From: an uncultured Eubacteriales bacterium
Lineage (GTDB): Bacteria; Bacillota; Clostridia; Oscillospirales; Oscillospiraceae
Direction of reading: 5' to 3'
Assembly (NCBI GenBank): GCA_958402445.1
Contig: CATXTO010000001.1
Span: 124,001-188,000 of the forward strand
Length of the DNA: 64,000 nucleotides
Part shown: piece by piece, positions 44,729 through 53,130 of the stretch
Position numbering within the stretch: position 1 is the first letter of the stretch
Layout: each line of letters starts with the position of its first letter
Notes under the pieces: model-generated
Told to the model about the DNA's origin: nothing
The model's database searches: none
What the model saw: the letters and a program-made list of their open reading frames with translations, nothing else
Made by a program: the position numbers and the translations under genes

Positions 44729-45274
44729 ATGCACAGGTTTTTTTATCGAAAATTTCAAGACTCCCCTGAGCAAAATTTCATGGCTGCGCTGTTGACCTGT
44801 TTTGGTCTGGGCGCGGGGTTGGGCAGCTTAGGTTGTTTGACCGCTCCTAGTCCGGGTATGGCTTCTATTTGCCGCGGCGTCATCTTGGCACCGGCTGTGT
44901 TGGGTTCTCAAATTCTCTGTGCGTTGCTGCCTTTGCTGCTGGCCGCTGGCTTGTGTTTTGTTTTTCGAGGTCATCGGGTCTTGTTGACGGTTCCTTTTTT
45001 AGCCGGTCTGCTGTTTTCCTTTTCTGTGACTGCATTTGCTGCTGCGCTGCAAACCGCCGGTTGGATTTTTTCAGTTCTGCTGCTGGCCGGCCGGGGCATG
45101 TGTCTTCCGATTCTGTTTTGGTTCCTGCTACGTCGGTTTCAGTTGGGCGCGGTAAAATTACTACAGGATTTGGTCATTGCTTGCTGCATCAGCGTCGTAT
45201 TGATCCTGGTATTTCACTGGTTTCTCTCCCCTGTGACAGCGGAGCTCCGCCAGTCTATTTTTATCACTTCATAA
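44729..45274 (+). CDS. membrane protein upstream of xerD, SpoIIM-like
   Basis: Product of 181 residues with about five hydrophobic spans and few charged loops (for example VLLTVPFLAGLLFSFSVTAF and LLLAGRGMCLPILFWFLLRR). The start was set at 44729, where GGAGGG precedes it by 9 bases; the frame is open 27 codons upstream. The spacing and position next to xerD recall stage II sporulation protein M-like proteins. That link is weak. Confidence 0.55.
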   Translation: MHRFFYRKFQDSPEQNFMAALLTCFGLGAGLGSLGCLTAPSPGMASICRGVILAPAVLGSQILCALLPLLLAAGLCFVFRGHRVLLTVPFLAGLLFSFSVTAFAAALQTAGWIFSVLLLAGRGMCLPILFWFLLRRFQLGAVKLLQDLVIACCISVVLILVFHWFLSPVTAELRQSIFITS

Positions 45275-45290
45275 AAGGAACGCTGTTATT

Positions 45291-46172
45291 ATGTTAGATT
45301 TAATCTCAGCCTATGAGAACTATCTAGTCAATGTAAAACAGGCGTCTGCGAATACTGTGGTTTCCTATTTGCGGGATATCCGGCAATTCGCCTCGTGGCT
45401 TCTAGAGACGAGAGGCCGGGAGATTGCGGACGCATCCAAACAGAATATCAGCGATTATCTGGCCCGGCTGGAGGAGGAAGGGCGATCCTCCGCTACAATT
45501 TCCCGCTCTGTGGCCAGCCTGAAAAATTTTTTCTCCTATGCCGTGACAGCTGGCTTTGCATCCGACACGCCGGTGCAGGATGTCCATGTGGAACGCAGTG
45601 AGAAAAAACTGCCGCAGATCCTGACAGGCAGGGAGGTGGAGTTGCTACTGGCACAGCCGGCCTGTGTAGACGCAAAAGGATATCGGGATCGCGCCATGCT
45701 GGAAGTCATGTACGCCACAGGTCTGCGGGTCAGTGAACTCATCGGACTGGATATCGACGATGTAAGCTTGGACGGCGGTTTCATCAAATGCGTGGGAAAA
45801 AAGACGCGCCTGGTTCCCATGTATCCTGCCGCCGTGAAGGCTCTGGGGATTTACATGCGGGATATCCGTCCTGGAATGCTGGCCGCCCCCAAAGAGCTGG
45901 CGCTGTTTGTAAACCTGAACGGGGAGCGGATGTCCCGGCAGGGATTTTGGAAGATCCTGAAACACTATCAGGAATCAGCGCATATTGAAAAAGATATTAC
46001 GCCACATACGCTGCGGCACAGCTTCGCGGTACATTTGCTGGAAAATGGAGCTGATTTGCATTCTATTCAGGAGATGATGGGTCACAGCGATATTTCTTCC
46101 ACGCAAATGTATACACATTTAGTCAACCAAAACCTGAAAAGCGTTTATAACAAATGTCATCCAAAGGCGTGA
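45291..46172 (+). CDS. xerD: site-specific tyrosine recombinase XerD
   Basis: Recombinase of 293 residues for chromosome-dimer resolution. The N-terminal SAM-like domain (ISAYENYLVNVKQASANTVV) is followed by the catalytic domain with ATGLRVSELIGLDIDDVSL (first Arg), HTLRHSFAVHLLENGADL (His-x-x-Arg) and MGHSDISSTQMYTHL (His and nucleophile Tyr). AAAGGAAC precedes the ATG. It is followed by a strong terminator. A second, different tyrosine recombinase lies at 62803. Confidence 0.93.
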   Translation: MLDLISAYENYLVNVKQASANTVVSYLRDIRQFASWLLETRGREIADASKQNISDYLARLEEEGRSSATISRSVASLKNFFSYAVTAGFASDTPVQDVHVERSEKKLPQILTGREVELLLAQPACVDAKGYRDRAMLEVMYATGLRVSELIGLDIDDVSLDGGFIKCVGKKTRLVPMYPAAVKALGIYMRDIRPGMLAAPKELALFVNLNGERMSRQGFWKILKHYQESAHIEKDITPHTLRHSFAVHLLENGADLHSIQEMMGHSDISSTQMYTHLVNQNLKSVYNKCHPKA

Positions 46173-46214
46173 ATTCCGGGAGTTCGCAACGTGCGAATTC
46201 CCGGAATTTTTCTT
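46172..46214 (+). terminator. terminator of xerD
   Basis: AATTCCGGGA (46172-46181) pairs with TCCCGGAATT (46199-46208), and TTCGCA with TGCGAA in the same stem. TTTTTCTTTT follows. Confidence 0.85.
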
Positions 46215-46281
46215 TTCTGGCGTGTCATTTTGTGCTATAATGAAATAAATTTTGCATTGAAGCGTCCAAAGGAGGCAAGGC

Positions 46282-46989
46282 ATGCGGCTGTTGTTAGCGG
46301 AGGATGAAAAGGAGCTGTCCAATGCGCTTTGCGTCATATTGCGGCACAATCATTATACTGTGGATGCTGTTTATGATGGAGAAGAAGCATTGGAATACGC
46401 ACGATCCGGGACATATGATGGTATCATTTTAGATATCATGATGCCCCGTTTGGATGGATTGACCGTGCTGCGTACCCTCCGTGCGCTAGGACTTGCCGTG
46501 CCTGTTCTGCTCCTGACCGCCAAATCCCAAATAGAGGACCGCATTGCGGGCTTAGACGGAGGCGCCGATGACTATTTGGTGAAGCCTTTCGCAATGGAGG
46601 AGCTCTTGGCCCGGATCCGAGCGATGACCCGGCGCAGGGGAGGTTTTCCATCCAATTTACTTTCCTTGGCGGATATCACCCTGAGCCGCGAGACCTATCT
46701 GCTGCAGGGGCCAAGGGGTGCAATCCGTCTGGGAAGCAAAGAGTTTCAAATTTTGGAGCTCCTCATGGAGCAGCCAGGCCGCCTGATTTCCAGCGAACAG
46801 TTTTTAACCCGAATTTGGGGGTACGACACGGAGGCGGAAATTGGTGTGGTATGGGTTTATATTTCCGGCCTGCGCAAAAAGCTGTGCCAGGTTGGCGCCT
46901 CGTTGGCGCTAAAGGTCAACCGGGGGACCGGGTATTTATTGGAGCCGATCGAACATGGGAGGCCAAATGATAAAAAAATTAAAGCGTAA
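46282..46989 (+). CDS. OmpR-family response regulator, CiaR-like
   Basis: Regulator of 235 residues: receiver with LLLAEDEKEL, the phospho-acceptor Asp in IILDIMMPRLDG, LTAK and the Lys in LVKPFAMEELLARI. The winged-helix domain ends with VNRGTGYLLEP. The ATG follows AAAGGAGG. A TATAAT at 46236-46241 may be its promoter, without a clear -35 box. It overlaps the downstream kinase gene. A CiaR-like box near the following VTC operon suggests a target, by inference only. Confidence 0.9.
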   Translation: MRLLLAEDEKELSNALCVILRHNHYTVDAVYDGEEALEYARSGTYDGIILDIMMPRLDGLTVLRTLRALGLAVPVLLLTAKSQIEDRIAGLDGGADDYLVKPFAMEELLARIRAMTRRRGGFPSNLLSLADITLSRETYLLQGPRGAIRLGSKEFQILELLMEQPGRLISSEQFLTRIWGYDTEAEIGVVWVYISGLRKKLCQVGASLALKVNRGTGYLLEPIEHGRPNDKKIKA

Positions 46990-48196
46990 ATTTTTTTGGA
47001 TCACTGCCACAGCACTGGCTCTGGTGATACTTCTGGTATTGGGGGCCATTAATTTTCTGAACTATTTCAGCACCGCCAGACGGGCTGATGAAATGCTGCG
47101 TCTTTTGGCCTCTCATGATGGGAGTTTGCCGAAGTTTGACAAAGGGCGCCCAGAGCCACCTGCAGGTCCTGGCGATCTGGTCCTGAACGCGGACACCCGC
47201 TTTAAAACCCGTTATTTTATTGTTTGGCTGGATGATAAAAGCGAAGTCGTCCGAATCGACACAAGCCATATTGCCGCCATCTCCTCGGAGGAGGCTATGA
47301 CGTACGGACGGGTCGTGGCAACTGGCGGAAGCACTCAAGGCTTTCAAGGCATTTACCGATTCCGTTTTGAGCAGACGGCACTTGGCAAAATGGTAATTTT
47401 TTTGGATTGCAGTACAGAGCTGCAAGGGAATCGGGACTTTTTGCTTTTATCCTGTGGAATGGGTTTGCTTGCGTTTTTTCTTGTGGCGGGCTTGGCCCTG
47501 CTGCTTTCCAGGCGTGCGATTCGACCGGCAGAAGAGGCAATGGAAAAACAGCGTCAGTTTTTAACGGATGCAAGTCATGAGCTGAAAACGCCGCTGTCTG
47601 TCATCTCAGCCAACAACGATGTCATGGAATTGACGGTGGGGCAGACGCAGTGGAGCGAAAGTATCCGAAGCCAAGTCTGCCGAATGGACCATCTGCTCCA
47701 GAGTATGCTGGCGCTTTCCAGGTTAGAGGGCCAGAAAGCCCCATACCGAAACGCCCCCTTCTCTCTCAGCGAGGTGGTGGAACATGCGGTACAGCCGTTT
47801 TCTATTCTAGCGCAGAAGACTGGCGTTTCTCTGGCATCACAAATTGACGCGGGGATTTTTTATGCGGGAGATTCCGAAAGCATTCAACACCTGGTTTCGA
47901 TTCTCCTGGAAAATGCGGTAAAGTACGCCGGCCCTCAAGGAAGAGTAACGCTGCGACTCACCAAAGCTGGAAAAGCGCCACGTCTGGAAGTGGAGAACAC
48001 CTGTCAGGAACTGCCGCAGGGGGATTTAAATCAACTTTTCAACCGATTTTATCGGGCAGACACCGCTCGCTCCCGGGAGACCGGGGGATATGGCATTGGG
48101 TTGGCAATTGCGCAATCTATTTGCCAGGCGCACCATATGAAACTGTCAGCGCGCATCCCGGCAGAGTCCCGCATTCGATTCACCGTTCAATTTTAA
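46967..48196 (+). CDS. sensor histidine kinase
   Basis: Membrane kinase of 409 residues. Two spans (FFWITATALALVILLVLGAI and LLLSCGMGLLAFFLVAGLAL) flank an extracytoplasmic domain of about 120 residues. The His box is FLTDASHELKTPLSVI, the ATPase has LLENAVKYAG and GYGIGLAIAQSI. The start at 46967 has GGGAGG upstream, 4 codons inside the open frame. It overlaps the response regulator gene by 23 bases, so they are a pair. Confidence 0.9.
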   Translation: MIKKLKRKFFWITATALALVILLVLGAINFLNYFSTARRADEMLRLLASHDGSLPKFDKGRPEPPAGPGDLVLNADTRFKTRYFIVWLDDKSEVVRIDTSHIAAISSEEAMTYGRVVATGGSTQGFQGIYRFRFEQTALGKMVIFLDCSTELQGNRDFLLLSCGMGLLAFFLVAGLALLLSRRAIRPAEEAMEKQRQFLTDASHELKTPLSVISANNDVMELTVGQTQWSESIRSQVCRMDHLLQSMLALSRLEGQKAPYRNAPFSLSEVVEHAVQPFSILAQKTGVSLASQIDAGIFYAGDSESIQHLVSILLENAVKYAGPQGRVTLRLTKAGKAPRLEVENTCQELPQGDLNQLFNRFYRADTARSRETGGYGIGLAIAQSICQAHHMKLSARIPAESRIRFTVQF

Positions 48197-48294
48197 ATCT
48201 TCTGTAGTGCCACACAGCGAACCGCAATTGCCTGGTATGGCAATTGCGGTTTGCTGATTTTCTTTACAATTCATTCACGGTTTCCCCTGGATGC

Positions 48295-48327
48295 TTTAAG
48301 GCTGTTTTAAGGTTGGTCCGGTATAAT
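48295..48327 (+). promoter_or_regulatory. TTTAAG-N5-TTTAAG box and promoter of the VTC operon
   Basis: TTTAAG occurs at 48295-48300 and 48306-48311, an 11-base spacing typical of OmpR-family binding sites. TATAAT follows at 48322-48327. The box lies where the -35 element should be, so activation by a response regulator is likely. The motif resembles the CiaR consensus of streptococci, from memory. Confidence 0.6.
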
Positions 48328-48377
48328 GGCAAGCGTGATGATACAGAACACGCAACAGAATAAAGGAAGGTTATGTT

Positions 48378-49133
48378 ATGGCACCCACAGTTTTTTTCAG
48401 ACGGTTTGAATTAAAGTATCTACTGGAAGAACCGGCATATCGGCATATACGTTCCGCCTTAGATGGACATATGGTACCGGATGAATTTGGAGAAAACCGC
48501 ATTTCAAGTGTGTATTTCGACACCCCGGACTACCGTATGATCCGGCACTCTCTGGAGAAACCCGCCTACAAGGAAAAGCTCCGACTCCGGGCATATGGAA
48601 GCCCCGGACCCGGTGATCTGGTTTATATGGAGCTGAAGAAGAAATATGGCGGCGTGGTTTATAAGCGCCGGGTCGCGCTTTCCTTGGAGGAGGCTGAAGC
48701 CTACTTGTACCAGGGAGAACCTCTCAATTTAGAAAGCCAGGTGCTCAAAGAAGTGGAATACCTGCTGCACTGCTATCCGGTGTTACAACCATCCGCGTAT
48801 ATCTGCTATGAGCGGCTGGCTTTCGCCAGCCAGGGGGCTGAAGCGATTCGTGTGACCTTTGACCGGGATATCGTTTGGAGGAGGGATAACCTGCATTTAA
48901 GCGCTGAAAGAGATGGGGAGCTGTTGCTGCCGGAGCGAATGCGGCTGATGGAGGTTAAGGTACCAGGCGCCATGCCATTATGGCTGGTCAAACTCCTCAG
49001 TGCGCTTTCCGTTTACCCAGTCTCCTTTTCCAAATATGGAGCAGCGTACCAAAAGGAATTTGAGGAAAAGAAGCAGCGCCTCATGGAACCGGCGCTGCAC
49101 ACACAGAAAGGACTGATTCACTTTGCTTCCTGA
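48378..49133 (+). CDS. VTC-domain protein (polyphosphate polymerase-like)
   Basis: Protein of 251 residues. The VTC tunnel-domain pattern is seen as RRFELKYLLEE, ISSVYFDTPDY, EKLRLRAYG, VYMELKKKYGG, VYKRRVAL, and EVKVPGAMPLWLVKLLS late in the protein. Basic and acidic residues line up as in CYTH/VTC polymerases, which make polyphosphate from ATP. AAGGAAGG precedes the ATG. It overlaps the next gene by 11 bases, so the three genes are likely co-regulated. Confidence 0.87.
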   Translation: MAPTVFFRRFELKYLLEEPAYRHIRSALDGHMVPDEFGENRISSVYFDTPDYRMIRHSLEKPAYKEKLRLRAYGSPGPGDLVYMELKKKYGGVVYKRRVALSLEEAEAYLYQGEPLNLESQVLKEVEYLLHCYPVLQPSAYICYERLAFASQGAEAIRVTFDRDIVWRRDNLHLSAERDGELLLPERMRLMEVKVPGAMPLWLVKLLSALSVYPVSFSKYGAAYQKEFEEKKQRLMEPALHTQKGLIHFAS

Positions 49134-49812
49134 ACTTTTTTCCAGCGTCTTAACACAAGAGAGTGGGAGCCCCTTCCAACTGGGTCCGTTTTTGCTTTGT
49201 ACGGGGGTGTCTTTGATTTTAGGACTTCTCATTGCATGGAGCTATACATACGGTACGTCCTACCGACGCAGTTTTCTTCTCTGTCTGGCGCTTCTGCCTG
49301 CCATGGTGCAAATAGTGATTATGCTGGTCAATGGGAATGTGGGAACCGGCGTAGCGGTCATGGGCGCCTTCAGCTTGATTCGTTTCCGCTCTGTACCCGG
49401 CGGCGCAAAGGAGATTGGCAGTATCTTTTTGGCCATGGCCGTGGGACTGGCCACCGGAATCGGATATTGGGCGGTAGCCGTTCTTTTCACTGGAATTGTC
49501 TGTCTGGCGGAGTTCCTTTTGACCCTTTCCGGATTTGGCCGGAAAAGCAAGTCAGCGCGGATTTTACGCATCACCATTCCAGAGGATTTAAACTTTGCGG
49601 ATGTATTCGAGGATATTCTGGAGCAGCACGCTAAATCCTGGGATCTAGAGAGCGTTAAAACCTCCAATTTGGGCAGCCTGTATAAGCTATCCTATCGCAT
49701 TACCCTGCGGACTGAAGCCAAGGAAAAGGATCTGATTGACGATCTGCGCTGCCGGAATGGAAACCTAGAAATCTCTTGCTGCAAGCTTTCTGAAAATGAG
49801 GAGCTGCTTTGA
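49123..49812 (+). CDS. DUF4956 membrane protein
   Basis: Product of 229 residues with several N-terminal spans (LLCTGVSLILGLLIAWSYTYG, shown in part, and VTAVLFTGIVCLAEF-type segments) and a cytoplasmic beta/alpha tail. The middle segment VGTGVAVMGAFSLIRFRSVPGGAKEIG, recognised by GAFSLIRFRS, is the DUF4956 hallmark. The TTG start lies in the VTC gene. This VTC/DUF4956 pairing is common in Clostridia and may concern polyphosphate or surface polysaccharide. Function unproven. Confidence 0.86.
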   Translation: MLPELFSSVLTQESGSPFQLGPFLLCTGVSLILGLLIAWSYTYGTSYRRSFLLCLALLPAMVQIVIMLVNGNVGTGVAVMGAFSLIRFRSVPGGAKEIGSIFLAMAVGLATGIGYWAVAVLFTGIVCLAEFLLTLSGFGRKSKSARILRITIPEDLNFADVFEDILEQHAKSWDLESVKTSNLGSLYKLSYRITLRTEAKEKDLIDDLRCRNGNLEISCCKLSENEELL

Positions 49813-49826
49813 GAAAGGAGAAAACC

Positions 49827-51728
49827 ATGAAACTTGGAAGACGCTTGCTATGTTTTTTGATGGGAGCAGGCTTGGCCGTGCAGTACTTGACCGGCTGTAC
49901 AAGAGGCGGCGCAGAGGCCTCCGCACCCTTGGATACGACCACAGAGTCCAATGCCTTTGCTCAGGATTATGAGGTGGGGTATGATGCCGCCGATGCTACA
50001 ACCATTATTTGCCACGGGGATACGGCGGGGATCGACGGCGGCGGCGCCGTGGCAGAAGAAGGCGTTATCACCATTTCACAGGCAGGAACCTATGTGATTT
50101 CTGGTGAGCTGGAAGGGTCGTTGGTAGTTCAGGCAGAAAATCAGTCGGTGCATCTCGTTTTGGGTGGTTTTACGGCTGTCAGCAACGACGGGCCGGTCAT
50201 CCATGTGAGGGATGCGGAAAAGGTCATTCTTACCTTGGAAGCGGGTACGGATAATAGCCTGACAGACGGAACGACTTACACCTTGGAGGCGGGAGAGGAC
50301 GAACCCAATGCCTGCCTTTATGCGAAATCAGATCTCACAGTCAATGGCGACGGCGCCATAAAGATTACCGGCAGCTATAACCATGGTATTTACTGCAAGG
50401 ACGCACTTTTCATTGCCGGCGGCTCTCTGTCCATCGAAGCGGCCAACGACGGCATTAAGGGCAAGGACAGCGTTACAATTTTGACTGCTGACGTTACGAT
50501 TGATGCAGGGGGAGATGGAATTCAGTCCAATGGCAGCGGCGACCCTACATACGGATGGATTCGCATTGAAGACGGCACCTTTCAAATTACTGCGGCGCAG
50601 GATGGGATTCAGGCTGAAAGCGCTCTGGAGATAGACGGTGGGAGCTATTCAATTGAAACAGGGGGCGGCAGCGCCAACGCGGTGATGAAATCTGACGGCA
50701 CGCTCAATCCCCAGTGGGGCAGGTGGGGGGAGGCTGAAAGCACCGAAGATACATCAGTGAGCGCAAAAGGACTCAAAGCCGGAACGGCGCTGAATCTCTC
50801 CGGCGGCAGCTTTTCGCTGGACACCTCCGACGACGCCCTGCACTCCAACGGTTCACTGACAATTTCAGGCGGTGATATTACCATTGCCACCGGCGACGAT
50901 GGCGCGCATGCCGATGAGGCGCTGGAGATTTCTTCCGGGACGATAGAGATTACCTACAGCTACGAAGGCCTAGAAGGATGCAGCGTTACCATATCAGGTG
51001 GAAGCATTACAATTCAGTCTGTGGATGACGGGATCAATGCGGCCGGTGGTTCCGACGGTACCATGGGACTGGACTTTGATCAATTTGGAACTAGCTCTGA
51101 CTGCTTCCTGCGTATTACAGGCGGGGAGATTGAAATTGACGCCTCTGGTGACGGTCTGGACTCCAACGGTCCATTGTATGTGGCAGGCGGCACCATTCAC
51201 ATCAGCGGCCCTACCAGCGGGGCTGACGGCGCCTTGGATTATGAGTCAATCGCAGAAGTGTCCGGCGGAGTCATTATCGCAGTCAGCAGCGTAGGAATGA
51301 CTACGGGATTTACGGATAGCTCCACACAGGCGTCCTTTTTAACAGCGTTTGACGCTTCCGTCCCTGCTGGTACGGAAACGACGGTAACGGACAGCACAGG
51401 AACGGTAATTTGCAGCTATACGCCGACGAAGGACTACCAAGCTGTCGTCATAAGCGCGCCGACCCTCCAAGTGAATAAGACCTATACAGTTACAGCGGGA
51501 GAGCAGTCCATGGAGGTTACGCTGACTACAATCGCGACCAATGCCAACGTCAGCCCCGGCGGGATGCAGATGCCGGGGGTCGGAAATGGACCCGGCGGTA
51601 TGGGCGGTACGCCAGGCGAGTTTCAGACCGCGCCAGAGGGAGGCTTTCAACCGCCAGACGGCCAATCGCCCGGCTTCGGGGATTTTCCCGGAGCGGCGCC
51701 GGAGTCCTCTGATGGCAGCGCCGGATAA
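49827..51728 (+). CDS. lipoprotein with carbohydrate-binding (Cthe_2159-like) repeats
   Basis: Secreted lipoprotein of 633 residues. The signal peptide ends with the lipobox QYLTGC. The body is a Gly/Asp/Thr-rich repetitive domain with recurring DGIKGKD, DGIQSNG, DGLDSNG and LDTSDDALHSNG motifs, as in beta-helical Cthe_2159-type polysaccharide-binding proteins. The C-terminus is Pro/Gly/Met-rich. The ATG at 49827 follows AAAGGAG. It is the last gene of the VTC-DUF4956 unit. A cell-surface role in polysaccharide binding is inferred. Confidence 0.83.
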   Translation: MKLGRRLLCFLMGAGLAVQYLTGCTRGGAEASAPLDTTTESNAFAQDYEVGYDAADATTIICHGDTAGIDGGGAVAEEGVITISQAGTYVISGELEGSLVVQAENQSVHLVLGGFTAVSNDGPVIHVRDAEKVILTLEAGTDNSLTDGTTYTLEAGEDEPNACLYAKSDLTVNGDGAIKITGSYNHGIYCKDALFIAGGSLSIEAANDGIKGKDSVTILTADVTIDAGGDGIQSNGSGDPTYGWIRIEDGTFQITAAQDGIQAESALEIDGGSYSIETGGGSANAVMKSDGTLNPQWGRWGEAESTEDTSVSAKGLKAGTALNLSGGSFSLDTSDDALHSNGSLTISGGDITIATGDDGAHADEALEISSGTIEITYSYEGLEGCSVTISGGSITIQSVDDGINAAGGSDGTMGLDFDQFGTSSDCFLRITGGEIEIDASGDGLDSNGPLYVAGGTIHISGPTSGADGALDYESIAEVSGGVIIAVSSVGMTTGFTDSSTQASFLTAFDASVPAGTETTVTDSTGTVICSYTPTKDYQAVVISAPTLQVNKTYTVTAGEQSMEVTLTTIATNANVSPGGMQMPGVGNGPGGMGGTPGEFQTAPEGGFQPPDGQSPGFGDFPGAAPESSDGSAG

Positions 51729-51734
51729 AAATAG

Positions 51735-51764
51735 GGCGGGGCATGGATATTTCCGTGCCCCGCC
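51735..51764 (-). terminator. terminator of pfkA
   Basis: GGCGGGGCA (51735-51743) pairs with TGCCCCGCC (51756-51764). On the minus strand it is followed by CTATTTTTA, which fits pfkA; it may also end the lipoprotein unit in the other direction. Confidence 0.7.
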
Positions 51765-51814
51765 TTGTGTTCAGTCCGGGTTTCTTATAATAAGTACCGG
51801 CGTTCAAAAATTTT

Positions 51815-52786
51815 TTAAATACCGGTCATGGCCTGCAATACGTCAACTTCCTCTTGCTGAATACCCTTTCGCATGGCGAGCCCCTCGTCGATGTCCACAT
51901 CGGTTATGACGCCCTGATGCGTACAGACAATCCGATTGGTTTTACCGGATAAAAGAATTTCTACCGCACGATATCCCATTTTCGTCGCATTGACCCTGTC
52001 TCGGGCAGTAGGGGAGCCGCCCCGCTGCACATGCCCTAAAACGGTTACCCTGGGGTCTAAATCAATTTCCTGTTTGATTTTTGCGGCGATGTCTGCGGCA
52101 CTGCCGGCGCCTTCGGCCACCACAATCATATAATGGGTAAAACCATTAAGCCGAGCCTGCCGTATCTTTTCAATGACATCCCGATCAAAATCAATGGGCT
52201 CCTCCGGGACCAAAACAGCAGTGGCTCCCGTGGCCAGACCGACGTACATCGCCAGATAACCGGCGTTTCGTCCCATGACCTCCACCACGGAGCAGCGTTC
52301 ATGGGACTGCATGGTATCCCGCAGCTTGTCGATGCATTCGATCGCCGTGTTTGCCGCCGTATCAAATCCCACACAGTAATTGGAGCAATTAATGTCATTA
52401 TCTATCGTACCTGGGATGCCGACCACAGAAATTCCGTACTTGGACAGCGCCTGCGCCCCGCGAAACGTACCGTCCCCGCCAATGGCCACAATTCCGTCCA
52501 GCCCCAAAAACTTGCAGGTGCTGACGGCTTTGCGTTGGCCCTCTTCAGTCATAAATTCTTTGCTTCTGGCGGTGTAGAGAATCGTTCCGCCACGGTTGAT
52601 AATATGCGCCACACTTTTTTCGTCAAGCTTAATAATATCTCCATGAATTAATCCGTTCCAGCCACGGCGTATGCCATAGCACTCAACCCCCCGGTATAGG
52701 GCGGTACGGACCACAGCACGGACACAGGCGTTCATACCCGGTGCGTCCCCGCCACTGGTTAAAACTCCGATACGCTTTACATGCAA
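51815..52786 (-). CDS. pfkA: ATP-dependent 6-phosphofructokinase
   Basis: Glycolytic kinase of 323 residues that phosphorylates fructose 6-phosphate. Motifs are VLTSGGDAPGMNACVRA, GGDGTFRGA, VGIPGTIDNDI, EVMGRNAGYLA and VLGHVQRGGSPT. The start is a TTG at 52786 with AGGAGG upstream, giving MHVKRIGVLTSGG. It is transcribed away from the lipoprotein genes from a promoter at 52853-52881. Confidence 0.95.
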   Translation of the reverse strand: MHVKRIGVLTSGGDAPGMNACVRAVVRTALYRGVECYGIRRGWNGLIHGDIIKLDEKSVAHIINRGGTILYTARSKEFMTEEGQRKAVSTCKFLGLDGIVAIGGDGTFRGAQALSKYGISVVGIPGTIDNDINCSNYCVGFDTAANTAIECIDKLRDTMQSHERCSVVEVMGRNAGYLAMYVGLATGATAVLVPEEPIDFDRDVIEKIRQARLNGFTHYMIVVAEGAGSAADIAAKIKQEIDLDPRVTVLGHVQRGGSPTARDRVNATKMGYRAVEILLSGKTNRIVCTHQGVITDVDIDEGLAMRKGIQQEEVDVLQAMTGI

Positions 52787-52852
52787 AAAAAGGACCTCCT
52801 GTCATCCAGAGATGAGCTTTGAAGCTCATACACAAGGAAACGTAACGCCTTT

Positions 52853-52881
52853 ATTTTACAAAATTTTGCTTAAGATGTAAA
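52853..52881 (-). promoter_or_regulatory. promoter of pfkA
   Basis: On the minus strand TTTACA (52881-52876) and TAAAAT (52858-52853) are separated by 17 bases. A small hairpin, ATGAGCTT/AAGCTCAT at 52812-52829, lies in the untranslated leader. Confidence 0.65.
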
Positions 52882-53071
52882 GCTCATTTTTCCGCACTAT
52901 TTTATGCAGGCAAGCTCAGCATTCATGGTGGTATCTATACAGGACAATATACATGACTATGAAAAAAGACATCCCTGTAAGCTGGATAAAAATACTTCAC
53001 ATATTTGACGGATTTCCAAGGAAAAATACAGAAAAAAGCAATATTTAAGATATTAAGATTGGAAGCACAGA

Positions 53072-53100
53072 TTGAAAAAATGTGTGAACTATGGTAAGAT
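53072..53100 (+). promoter_or_regulatory. promoter of the DUF3298 lipoprotein pair
   Basis: TTGAAA (53072-53077) and TAAGAT (53095-53100) are separated by 17 bases. No gene is seen between pfkA and this site. Confidence 0.65.
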
Positions 53101-53130
53101 GTTCATGCAATGACTAAAGGGGTGCAATTT

